DNA of 28,394 nt from a virus, in IMG/VR virus record IMGVR_UViG_3300033153_004338, positions 1 to 28,394 of that record; one strand, 5' to 3'. A model generated the notes under the pieces. The model ran no database searches and had not been told where the DNA came from. It saw only the letters and a list, made by a program, of their open reading frames with translations. The stretch's first letter is position 1. Every line of letters begins with the position of its first letter. A program made the translations under genes and the position numbers. Below, in pieces: positions 21,165 to 27,499 of the stretch.

Positions 21165-22055
21165 ATGGAACAACATAACAAATGTACTCAATGCAACAAA
21201 ATAATAACAAAAGCAAAAAATAAATTTTGCAATAGAGAATGCTACTTACTATCTCATAAGATGAAATTCAGCACAATAGAATGTGCAAAGTGTGGAAAAG
21301 AATTTAAAAAGCAAACAACATCTATAAAATACGATAATAATTACTGCTCTAGCAAGTGCAGGACCAAAAAAGAAAGAGTTTTAACATGTATAGTCTGTGA
21401 TGTAAAGTTTTGTGCCTTCCAGTATAGAAAAGCAAACAATAAAAAAGGCTTCACAATAATAAGACCATTTAAAAAAGTATGTTCAAAGAAGTGTCATTAT
21501 GAGTTTTATAGAACGGACCAAAACAGAAAAGATAAAATATCAAAAGCATTTCTAGGAGAAAAACACCCTATGTGGGCTGGTGGAATTTCACAGCACAACA
21601 GCAGAGGTTCATCTTGGGCCACCATCAGAGAAGAAGTTTTTAAAATTAAAGGACACTGTTGCGAAAAATGCAAAATCAACAGAACGGACCATAAAAACAA
21701 ATATGGGATGGACATTCACATAGACCATATTATTCCATACCATTCTTTTGATACTGAAAAAGAAGCAAATGAAATTACTAACCTAAGACCTTTGTGTATA
21801 TCATGCCATGGGAAAGAAGGAAAAAAGACGGGCCACGGAAAGTATAAAAAGAAAAAAGATGAATTGCTCTTAGCAAAATTTAAAGCAACAGGCGTAAATG
21901 GATTTAAAGAATTGCAAGGAATAAAAAACGATTATGAAAAAGTTGGCAATCACAAATCTAACATAAGAGAAGTTATGAAAAAATATAATGTTAGCAAAGA
22001 TACGATAAGAAAGATTTCAAATGGAATTCATTGGTCCAACAAATATTTAACTTAG
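21165..22055 (+). CDS. HNH homing endonuclease 2
   Basis: The 296-aa protein starts with several zinc knuckles (Cys 7/10, 22/26, 40/43, 61/65, 75/78, 106/110), then the GEKHPMWAGGISQHNSRGSS region common in phage HNH proteins. The nuclease core has CCEKC (165-169), HIDHIIPYHSF (185-195) and NLRPLCISCHGKEG (206-219), giving the His-Asn-His metal site. A C-terminal helix-turn-helix (IREVMKKYNVSKDTIRKISN) binds DNA. Complete and intact. It shares only the leader, not the protein architecture, with HNH 1 and HNH 3. Located after the gp7-like head gene. Confidence 0.87.
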   Translation: MEQHNKCTQCNKIITKAKNKFCNRECYLLSHKMKFSTIECAKCGKEFKKQTTSIKYDNNYCSSKCRTKKERVLTCIVCDVKFCAFQYRKANNKKGFTIIRPFKKVCSKKCHYEFYRTDQNRKDKISKAFLGEKHPMWAGGISQHNSRGSSWATIREEVFKIKGHCCEKCKINRTDHKNKYGMDIHIDHIIPYHSFDTEKEANEITNLRPLCISCHGKEGKKTGHGKYKKKKDELLLAKFKATGVNGFKELQGIKNDYEKVGNHKSNIREVMKKYNVSKDTIRKISNGIHWSNKYLT

Positions 22056-22073
22056 CTAAAAGATTTAAAATAA

Positions 22074-22082
22074 TGCTATAAT
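22074..22082 (+). promoter_or_regulatory. Extended -10 promoter (TGCTATAAT)
   Basis: TATAAT at 22077-22082 with TGC in front lies just after HNH gene 2. No plus-strand gene follows before the convergent gene at 22154, so it most likely drives a short RNA. Confidence 0.55.
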
Positions 22083-22088
22083 ACATAG

Positions 22089-22156
22089 TCCAATTAAGGA
22101 CGACATTCTTCCTCCTGCACCTCTTTAAGCTGCATGTATTAAAGAGGTGTTTATTA
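22089..22156 (+). ncRNA. Candidate small RNA with CCTCCT linker and terminator-like hairpin
   Basis: Downstream of the TGCTATAAT box comes a weak GTCC/GGAC hairpin (22089-22101) and a pyrimidine-rich unpaired stretch containing TTCCTCCT. A perfect 11-bp hairpin CACCTCTTTAA/TTAAAGAGGTG (22118-22128 with 22139-22149, 10-base loop) follows, then TTTATTAT. The predicted transcript is about 65-70 bases. CCTCCT is complementary to strong AGGAGG ribosome sites, so it could repress translation of other genes. The hairpin could also just terminate transcription from HNH gene 2. Confidence 0.5.
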
Positions 22157-22528
22157 TAATCTTGTTATCTTCCTTTTGGCATCATCAAAAATAGTAACCA
22201 TTAATTTACTATCACAAAATGTGGTTAAGTCTCTTTTGTCAAACTTCACTACCATGATTGTATTATCTAATGAGAAACTTTTTATCGTGCCTCTACCAAA
22301 GCCCTCATAATCACAATAGACAAAATCGCCTACTTTTGGATTAACTAGCTTTTCTCTTTTATATAAGTGATTATACTTTTCTTGGAGCAGCACATCATAT
22401 AAAAACCATATCTGTTTAGAAGATAATATATATTTCTTATCCATCTGAACACTACTAAGACTATTGTTAACAACATCGTTCTTTAATGTATTCCATGTAG
22501 ATTTACTCAGTTCATATACTTTATGCAT
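22154..22528 (-). CDS. Minus-strand gene with Tudor/SH3-like C-terminus, moron-like
   Basis: The 124-aa product starts at ATG 22528 behind AAGGATAGTG (a GTG 3 bases upstream would be too close). An N-terminal helical region (YELSKSTWNTLKNDVVNNSL, then SSKQIWFLYDVLLQEKY) may be a DNA-binding helix-turn-helix. The C-terminal half PKVGDFVYCDYEGFGRGTIK then MVVKFDKRDLTTFC resembles the SH3/Tudor-type fold at the end of UvrD/PcrA helicases, which touches RNA polymerase. It is opposite to all other structural-region genes except HNH 3 and lies next to the TTATTCACA array, so it could regulate, or be regulated from, that array. Function not proven. Confidence 0.65.
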   Translation of the reverse strand: MHKVYELSKSTWNTLKNDVVNNSLSSVQMDKKYILSSKQIWFLYDVLLQEKYNHLYKREKLVNPKVGDFVYCDYEGFGRGTIKSFSLDNTIMVVKFDKRDLTTFCDSKLMVTIFDDAKRKITRL

Positions 22529-22595
22529 CACTATCCTTATGGTAGATTTATTTTCCGAACATAGTAAGTTTATCTAAAAAAGAAATAGTTGTAAA

Positions 22596-22758
22596 TGTGA
22601 ATAAGTGCCATATTTATAGTTATTCACATCTTATTCACATTTATAAAAATTCAATGTGAATAACTAAGCAAGTGTATGACGGATTTCTCTTAATGTTATG
22701 TGAATAAGTAGCAATAAATAGCATGTGAATAAGATGTGAATAAGTGAGATGTGAATAA
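22596..22758. repeat. Array of eight perfect TTATTCACA boxes (DnaA-box-like)
   Basis: The 9-mer TTATTCACA occurs in plus orientation at 22620-22628 and 22631-22639. It occurs as TGTGAATAA at 22596-22604, 22655-22663, 22699-22707, 22724-22732, 22735-22743 and 22750-22758. Several are 11 bp apart, one helical turn. TTATnCACA is the bacterial DnaA box and TTCAC is the reported core of Campylobacterota DnaA boxes. The flanks are AT-rich (for example 22561-22590). The array lies between the divergent minus gene and the scaffold promoter at 22782. It could be an origin, a DnaA sink, or the operator of the neighbouring regulator. Confidence 0.75.
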
Positions 22759-22781
22759 GTGCAAATTCTTTTTGCTATTTA

Positions 22782-22790
22782 TGTTATAAT
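22782..22790 (+). promoter_or_regulatory. Extended -10 promoter (TGTTATAAT) of scaffold gene with leader hairpin
   Basis: TATAAT at 22785-22790 follows TGT and lies 27 bp after the last TTATTCACA box. Just downstream, AGATGA (22800-22805) pairs with TCATCT (22811-22816). The scaffold gene starts 52 bp after the box, behind CAGAGGATAG. Confidence 0.6.
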
Positions 22791-22841
22791 TTTAGCAACA
22801 GATGATAGTGTCATCTATTAAATTATCCAGAGGATAGAAAA

Positions 22842-23429
22842 ATGGCAAAAACAGTTGAAGATATGGAAGCAGAGCTTTCAGAGCTGAAAGACAGTGTAAC
22901 AGCATTGGCGAGCAAGAACAAGGAACTTTTAGGGGAGCTTAAAACTGAGCGTAAAGCGAACAGAGAGAGCGATATTGATAGTGACAAGTATTATAAGCTT
23001 AAAGATGAGTTTGATGATTTGAAAGAGTCAAGCAAGAAAATGGAACACGAATTAAAAGGTCGTGATAAAGAGATTGTGAAACTCACAGAATCAAATACGG
23101 GTTTAAATACTAATCTTCACAATGTTATAGTGGATGGCGGTTTAACGGATAGTTTGGCAAAAGTAGGTGTTTTGCCGCATTTCATGGATGCAGCGAAAGC
23201 ACTCTTAAAAGGTCAAGTATCAATCGCAGACAATAAAGCAGTAGTAGGTGATAAGCCTCTTACTGATTTTATGACAGAATGGGCAGGCGAAGCCGGAAAG
23301 CACTATATCGGTGCTGCTGATAATTCAGGCGGTGGAGCAGGTGGGAATAAGAGTGGTGGCGGAAGTCATCAAGATACAAGCAATTTAAGTCCTAGCGAGA
23401 AGATGAAAGCTGGAAGAGGAAGTGCTTAA
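22842..23429 (+). CDS. Capsid scaffold protein
   Basis: The 195-aa protein is acidic and mostly coiled coil over its first 95 residues (DMEAELSELKDSVTALASKN, DEFDDLKESSKKMEHELKGR). A small helical domain follows (LTDSLAKVGVLPHFMDAAKA), and the end is Gly/Ser-rich (NSGGGAGGNKSGGGS). This is the typical scaffold (GP20-like) shape, and it immediately precedes the capsid gene apart from the inserted HNH gene. It shapes procapsid assembly and is removed before DNA fills the head. No protease is seen in the window. Confidence 0.85.
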   Translation: MAKTVEDMEAELSELKDSVTALASKNKELLGELKTERKANRESDIDSDKYYKLKDEFDDLKESSKKMEHELKGRDKEIVKLTESNTGLNTNLHNVIVDGGLTDSLAKVGVLPHFMDAAKALLKGQVSIADNKAVVGDKPLTDFMTEWAGEAGKHYIGAADNSGGGAGGNKSGGGSHQDTSNLSPSEKMKAGRGSA

Positions 23430-23437
23430 AAAAGGCT

Positions 23438-24124
23438 TTAAAATAAACGTCCGATTTCATTAGCAAACTGTATTGGATTTTTAGCGCCTTTTGATAAGTT
23501 ACAACCTCTACAACTCCAAACAACATTATCTAAAGTGTGAACTCCGCCTTTAGATAATGGCTGAACGTGGTCTAAATGAGTTCCATTCTTACTGCTAAAA
23601 TCTAGTTTTTCTTTGCAGTAGTAACATTTATAATTTTGTTTTATTTTTAATGCAGATAAAGACTCTCTATTAACAGTTCCATCTTCAGTAGATTTTTTAA
23701 TCGCTCTTCTTTTTAGGGTAGAAATTCTCAATCTTTCTCTATTGCTAATTAAATAATTCTCTCTGTTTTCTAAATATTTCTTTTTTCTTTTTTGTGCTAT
23801 TAATTGTTTATGATTTTTTCTATATTCAACGAGATAGGTAATCTTCTCTTCTCTATGTTCAGATTGATGAAGTTTTATTCTTTTTAAAATATGCTCTTTA
23901 TTAGCAATATAATATTCTTTCTTAGCTTTTTTTAAAGTTTCTTTATTTTCTGTTTCCCATTCCTTTCTTTTTTTGGTGAAATGTTCTTTATTTTTAGAGA
24001 TATAATCTTTTTTAATAGCATTAATGCATGGATAGCATTGTCCTCTATACCCATCTAAGGAGTCTTTTCTTTTTGGAAAATTTAATAATTCTTTTGTGTT
24101 TTTACATTTTGAGCAAGTTTTCAT
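23438..24124 (-). CDS. HNH homing endonuclease 3
   Basis: The minus-strand 228-aa protein starts MKTCSKCKNTKELLNFPKRK with CxxC...CxxC (Cys 4, 7, 30, 33), like the finger of HNH 1. A long Lys/Glu-rich linker (residues 40-140) follows. The HNH core is YKCYYCKEKLDF (166-176), THLDHVQPLSKGGVHTLDN (182-200) and SCRGCN (204-209). The ring of Cys and His residues is complete. It is inserted between scaffold and major capsid genes, opposite to their direction, so its expression opposes late transcription. The same leader as HNH 1 and 2 precedes it. Confidence 0.9.
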   Translation of the reverse strand: MKTCSKCKNTKELLNFPKRKDSLDGYRGQCYPCINAIKKDYISKNKEHFTKKRKEWETENKETLKKAKKEYYIANKEHILKRIKLHQSEHREEKITYLVEYRKNHKQLIAQKRKKKYLENRENYLISNRERLRISTLKRRAIKKSTEDGTVNRESLSALKIKQNYKCYYCKEKLDFSSKNGTHLDHVQPLSKGGVHTLDNVVWSCRGCNLSKGAKNPIQFANEIGRLF

Positions 24125-24201
24125 ATTGAAGCCCTAAGTTATATTTTCTAAGTCTATGAAACGAGACCCCGCTAAAGGTCTCAACTTAGATTTATATTAT
24201 A
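24125..24201 (-). ncRNA. HNH-associated structured leader, copy 3 (antisense)
   Basis: On the minus strand, TATAAT (24201-24196) precedes outer arm CTAAGTT (24189-24183), hairpin GAGACC/GGTCTC (24182-24177 with 24168-24163), and the identical loop TTTAGCGG (24176-24169). 3' arm 1 is GACTTAG (24154-24148, one G-U pair) and 3' arm 2 is AACTTAG (24140-24134, a perfect match), which ends in TAGGG before ATG 24124. The layout is the same as the other two copies, with different arm sequences. Plus-strand readthrough from scaffold to capsid would transcribe its complement. Confidence 0.75.
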
Positions 24202-24210
24202 CTGTAACTA

Positions 24211-24219
24211 TGCTATAAT
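24211..24219 (+). promoter_or_regulatory. Extended -10 promoter for capsid gene (TGCTATAAT)
   Basis: TATAAT at 24214-24219 follows TGC. It lies back to back with the -10 of HNH 3 (24196-24201), so the two divergent promoters share upstream DNA. It probably restores capsid expression downstream of the inserted, oppositely oriented HNH gene. Confidence 0.6.
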
Positions 24220-24296
24220 TACAATGATTTGCTAATGAAAGAAGATTAAAACATAGAACTGATACTAATGTAGCAGTAATGAAAAAGGAAATAAAA

Positions 24297-25202
24297 ATGG
24301 CTTTAACTTTACTAGAGGCAGCCAAGCTTAATAGCGGCGACGTTTACAGACAGGGGGTTTTGGAACGCTTTGCAGAAACTTCTGATATTCTAAGAGTTTT
24401 ACCTTTCACGGGTATTCAAGGGAATTCACTTAAGTATAATGTAGAAGAAACATTGCCGGGAATCGGTTTCCGTGGTGTAAACGAATCTTATACAGAATCA
24501 ACAGGGATTATCAATCCGCAAGTTGAATCATTGACAATCGCCGGTGGTGATTTAGATGTAGATAAATTTATTGTTGATACAATGGGTGAAGATCAAAGAG
24601 CAGTACAAGAGGGAATGAAGATCAAAGCACTTTCTCTTTCATGGACTAAAACTTTTATCAAAGGTGACAACTCGACAGAGCCTCGTGAGTTTGACGGTTT
24701 ACAAGTTCGTTTAACGGGAGATGCTCTTATTCTTAACCACGCTACAGGTGCGGGACTATCTCTTGCGAAACTTGATGAAGCTATTGATGCGGTTGACGGT
24801 GCTACTCATATCATTATGAGCAAATCAGTTCGTAGACGCTTAACAGTTGCAGCAAGAACGGCAGCGGTAGGTGGAAACATCACTTATTCTTTAGATGAAT
24901 TTGGTCGCCAAGTTACGGCGTACAATGATATTCCAATTCTAATTGCTGATAAAGACAATGAAAACAATGAAATCTTAGGCTATACGGAAACAAATACAAC
25001 AACTTCTGTTTATATCGTAGCAATGGGTGACGGTATGGTATCAGGTCTTGAAAACGGCGGAATGGATGTTCGTGACATTGGTGAGCTTGAAACTAAACCA
25101 GCTTTTAGAACTCGTGTTGAGTGGTATTCTGGAATGGGTGTATTCGCTCCTCGTTCAGCTGCTAGACTTAGCAAAATCACAGATGCAGCAGCAACTGCAT
25201 AA
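24297..25202 (+). CDS. Major capsid protein (HK97-like fold)
   Basis: The 301-aa protein shows a phage capsid pattern: N-arm with ALTLLEAAKLNSGDVYRQG, E-loop region (LPFTGIQGNSLKYNVEETLP), DVDKFIVDTMGEDQRAVQEG, ALSLSWTKTFIKGDNS, a P-domain helix, and a C-terminal strand set (MGDGMVSGLENGGMDVRDIG, RVEWYSGMGVFAPRSAARLS). ATG 24297 is chosen for the AAAGGAAATAAAA ribosome site; a start 18 bases upstream overlaps a weaker site. It follows scaffold in the usual order, split by HNH 3, and precedes small head proteins. GCT/GGT-rich codon use fits high expression. Confidence 0.9.
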   Translation: MALTLLEAAKLNSGDVYRQGVLERFAETSDILRVLPFTGIQGNSLKYNVEETLPGIGFRGVNESYTESTGIINPQVESLTIAGGDLDVDKFIVDTMGEDQRAVQEGMKIKALSLSWTKTFIKGDNSTEPREFDGLQVRLTGDALILNHATGAGLSLAKLDEAIDAVDGATHIIMSKSVRRRLTVAARTAAVGGNITYSLDEFGRQVTAYNDIPILIADKDNENNEILGYTETNTTTSVYIVAMGDGMVSGLENGGMDVRDIGELETKPAFRTRVEWYSGMGVFAPRSAARLSKITDAAATA

Positions 25203-25214
25203 TAAGGGGATAAC

Positions 25215-25607
25215 ATGGCAAATAAAACTTTTGACTTATTAGGTTTAATCGTAGAAGATGAGGCAGTAACAACAGATGCTTCATGTACAGGTGCTAACAT
25301 TGACGGCTTGGCTTTAGGCTCAGCATCTTATGTAGCAGTAATCAACACGACAGCATCATCAGGAACAGTCGATGCTTCAAACTACTACACTTTAGCTTTA
25401 GAGGCTTCTGATGCAGTAGGTGGTACTTATGTTCAAGTTGGGAATATCGTACAGCTTCCGGCAACAGCGGGTCAATATCAAATCGGCTTTACAGCGGAAC
25501 AGCTAGAGGGTCTTGTTTCAGGTGCAGATTATTTTAGAATAACTGCCGACCAAATAGGAACGACAGCAACAGCCGTTACTTATACCGCTTTCGTTAGCAA
25601 GATATAG
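25215..25607 (+). CDS. Putative head decoration or minor head protein
   Basis: The 130-aa protein is Ala/Thr/Gly/Ser-rich and beta-strand-rich (ASYVAVINTTASSGTVDASN, YFRITADQIGTTATAVTYTA), with no enzymatic motif. It sits directly after the capsid gene, where decoration proteins or cement proteins are usually encoded. GGGGATAAC precedes ATG. I do not recognise a named family; the role is from position. Confidence 0.6.
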   Translation: MANKTFDLLGLIVEDEAVTTDASCTGANIDGLALGSASYVAVINTTASSGTVDASNYYTLALEASDAVGGTYVQVGNIVQLPATAGQYQIGFTAEQLEGLVSGADYFRITADQIGTTATAVTYTAFVSKI

Positions 25608-25609
25608 TT

Positions 25610-25750
25610 ATGACTATCTACGACAAAAAAGGTGAGGCAATCAACATTCCTCACGCCGTAGATGCTAAAGAGTGGTTAGCAACGGGGGACTATTTTAAAG
25701 AGCCTCCAAAAGCTAAAAGAACCACAGCTAAAAAGACTACTGAAAAGTAA
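25610..25750 (+). CDS. Small head-region protein (46 aa)
   Basis: ATG 25610 lies 2 bases after the previous stop. The product (MTIYDKKGEAINIPHAVDAK, EWLATGDYFKEPPKAKRTTA, KKTTEK) has a short globular start and a basic Lys/Thr tail, like many small structural proteins next to capsid genes. No motif recognised. Confidence 0.6.
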   Translation: MTIYDKKGEAINIPHAVDAKEWLATGDYFKEPPKAKRTTAKKTTEK

Positions 25751-25755
25751 TTTTA

Positions 25756-25778
25756 CTATACTCTCTTTGAGGGTATAG
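25756..25778. terminator. 10-bp hairpin, possible weak terminator
   Basis: CTATACTCTC (25756-25765) pairs with GAGGGTATAG (25769-25778) with one G-U and a TTT loop. No T-run follows on the plus strand, so termination would be weak; it may instead reduce readthrough between capsid and connector genes. Confidence 0.35.
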
Positions 25779-25802
25779 ATAAGACTATAAAAAGGAATTA
25801 TC

Positions 25803-26243
25803 ATGGCAGTTATAGTAGTAGGAACAAACTCTTATGTTACAGAGGCGGAATTAACAACTTATGCAACAGATAGAGGCATAACTATATTAGCGAGTGATAA
25901 GACAGTCCTTTTAATCAAATCAATGGATTATATAGAAACAAGAAACTTCAAAGGCTATAAAACAGACACAGACCAAGCCTTGCAATTCCCAAGAGTAATA
26001 ACAGGATATGACAGCGATGAAGTTCCAGACGGTATAAAAACTTCTCAAATCATTGCGGCTCTTTTAGTTGATGGCGGAAACGACTTACAGCCGACAATAG
26101 AAAAAGCAGTGAAAAGCAAGAAAGTTGATGTTATAGAAATTGAGTATCAAGATTTCGCAAGTGAATCAACTACATATACGCAATTGAATGATGTTCTCAG
26201 ACCGTTTGTGCAAGGCTCAGGACTTAATGTTGTTAGAGCCTAG
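25803..26243 (+). CDS. Head-tail connector (DnaT-like ssDNA-binding fold)
   Basis: The 146-aa protein matches the phage head-tail adaptor family annotated as DnaT-like: NSYVTEAELTTYATDRGI then LLIKSMDYIETRNFKGYKTD, QALQFPRVITGYDSDEVPDG, and a C-terminal FVQGSG. These adaptors bind under the portal and connect the tail. AAAGGAATTATC precedes ATG. It leads the connector series (gp6-like, closure, gp10-like, terminator) typical of siphoviruses. Confidence 0.8.
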   Translation: MAVIVVGTNSYVTEAELTTYATDRGITILASDKTVLLIKSMDYIETRNFKGYKTDTDQALQFPRVITGYDSDEVPDGIKTSQIIAALLVDGGNDLQPTIEKAVKSKKVDVIEIEYQDFASESTTYTQLNDVLRPFVQGSGLNVVRA

Positions 26244-26319
26244 CGAATAGTTTAACATTGCTATAAAAGATAAAGCAGACAAAAAAGCAAAAGAAATTAA
26301 CTCAGGGATATTATCGTAA
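26227..26319 (+). pseudogene. Possible remnant or amber-interrupted short ORF
   Basis: ATG 26227 in a frame overlapping the connector's end reads MLLEPSE, then TAG (26248-26250), and continues open as FNIAIKDKADKKAKEINSGI to TAA at 26317-26319. The downstream part looks protein-like and hydrophilic but has no ribosome site of its own. It may be a decayed small gene, a readthrough product or chance. Confidence 0.25.
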
Positions 26320-26366
26320 CATTCAATCATTTAAAAATCCTTGGTTAAATTATACTCTCTTTTATA

Positions 26367-26375
26367 TGTGATATA
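26367..26375 (+). promoter_or_regulatory. Late promoter, extended -10 (TGATATAAT)
   Basis: TATAAT at 26370-26375 follows TGA and is followed by TAGACAAA, 30 bp before the gene at 26405. It is one of the repeated TGATATAATTA boxes. Confidence 0.65.
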
Positions 26376-26404
26376 ATTAGACAAATCAAAAAAAGGATTC
26401 AACA

Positions 26405-26752
26405 ATGGCAACAATTACAGCAAGTGATGCGAGCGGAAGCGGCGAAACAATCATAACAGAGACTACATTAACAGCCTCAGACACATTTACTTATGTAGGT
26501 GGAGGGAATCAATACCTTATGCTTAGAAACGAATCAGCAGGCGCATTGACTCCAAACATTTTAGGCGATGCTGTATCAACAGTTTCAGTTTCAGGTGCGG
26601 GGAATCTTGATATTTCTGCCGGATATACTACTGCTTCAATCGCAATTGGTGAAACAGCGGTAATCAGAACAAGCACTATAGAAAAATATCTAACTGGTGT
26701 AATTGAGATTACAGGCGGCACGGACATAGAAGCTTCGTTAGTCGAGTATTGA
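26405..26752 (+). CDS. Putative virion structural protein (115 aa)
   Basis: The product is rich in Thr, Ser, Gly and Ala, and alternates short strands (ITASDASGSGETIITETTLT, YLMLRNESAGALTPNILGDA), suggesting a beta-sandwich or decoration protein. It has its own extended -10 promoter and AAAAAGGATT ribosome site. It sits between the adaptor and head-closure genes. No family recognised with confidence. Confidence 0.55.
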   Translation: MATITASDASGSGETIITETTLTASDTFTYVGGGNQYLMLRNESAGALTPNILGDAVSTVSVSGAGNLDISAGYTTASIAIGETAVIRTSTIEKYLTGVIEITGGTDIEASLVEY

Positions 26753-26756
26753 TATT

Positions 26757-27098
26757 ATGGCTAAATTTGACTATGAGAGTGTAACAGCAACAGCGAAAAG
26801 TCTTATAGACGAATTTGGTCGAGAAATTACTTTAAAAGTAGTGACAAACAGCGGTACGGAGTGGAATCCTACTCAATCAGAAGTAGTTTCCACTATTACC
26901 GCTGTATTTACAAACTTCTCAAAGAATGAGATAGATAATGTTCTTATTCTTGCTACTGACAAAAAGCTTCTCTCTTATGAAGAAATCTCATTGACTGACT
27001 TTATCCTAGACGATGGCATTGATTATAAAGTTATGAATGTTGACACTATTCAAACAGGCGATATTAAGATAATATTCAAAGCACAGCTCAGGAGGTAA
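26757..27098 (+). CDS. Head-tail closure/adaptor-like protein
   Basis: The 113-aa protein has an N-terminal helix (YESVTATAKSLIDEFGREIT), a beta region (LKVVTNSGTEWNPTQSEVVS) and a compact SH3-like C-terminal part (DDGIDYKVMNVDTIQTGDIK, FKAQLRR). Position between the adaptor and gp10-like genes, length and fold prediction suit a head-closure protein of the SPP1 gp16/HK97 gp7-like class, which blocks the portal channel after packaging. Confidence 0.65.
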   Translation: MAKFDYESVTATAKSLIDEFGREITLKVVTNSGTEWNPTQSEVVSTITAVFTNFSKNEIDNVLILATDKKLLSYEEISLTDFILDDGIDYKVMNVDTIQTGDIKIIFKAQLRR

Positions 27099-27100
27099 AA

Positions 27101-27490
27101 ATGTCCTTCTCAAAAGATATAGCAAACTACGCAAAGAGAACAAAAGTCAGTATTGATAAAGCAGTGGTGCAAGTCAATTTACAGCTAACAACTGACATCA
27201 TTAAAAAGACTCCAGTAGATAAAGGGCGACTTATTTCTAATTGGATGCCCTCTTTTGACATTCCGTCAAGCGTAGCAACACTTAGCATTGTAGCAGAGCA
27301 AGAAAAGATAAAAGAAGTTGAGACAGACGCTTTAAAGTCAGCGGGAAAAGTGTTTTATCTTACTAACAATTTAATATATGCTCATGCGATAGAATACGGA
27401 CACTCTAAGGTTAAAAGTCCTAAAGGTATGGTCAGAGTCTCGATACAAGACGCGAGAGCAAAACTAAGAGCGTTCAGAACAACAAAATAA
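27101..27490 (+). CDS. HK97 gp10-like tail completion protein
   Basis: The family signature is visible: FSKDIANYAKRTKVSIDKAV, TDIIKKTPVDKGRLISNWMP (the conserved T-PVDxGxLxxxW), and NNLIYAHAIEYGHSKVKSPK with GMVRVS near the end. HK97 gp10-type proteins join the head-tail interface or tail assembly. CAGGAGGTAAAA precedes the start, a very strong ribosome site, indicating high translation. It is followed by the tail terminator gene, the normal order. Confidence 0.88.
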   Translation: MSFSKDIANYAKRTKVSIDKAVVQVNLQLTTDIIKKTPVDKGRLISNWMPSFDIPSSVATLSIVAEQEKIKEVETDALKSAGKVFYLTNNLIYAHAIEYGHSKVKSPKGMVRVSIQDARAKLRAFRTTK

Positions 27491-27499
27491 GGCTACAAA

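Noticed and set aside
21165-22055. HNH genes as group I intron-encoded endonucleases
   Set aside because: The flanking genes are intact and complete and no conserved intron core is visible; the genes lie in intergenic gaps, so they are free-standing.
22596-22758. CRISPR-like array
   Set aside because: The repeats are only 9-11 bases, occur in both orientations and have irregular spacing without unique spacers of constant length, so this is not a CRISPR array.
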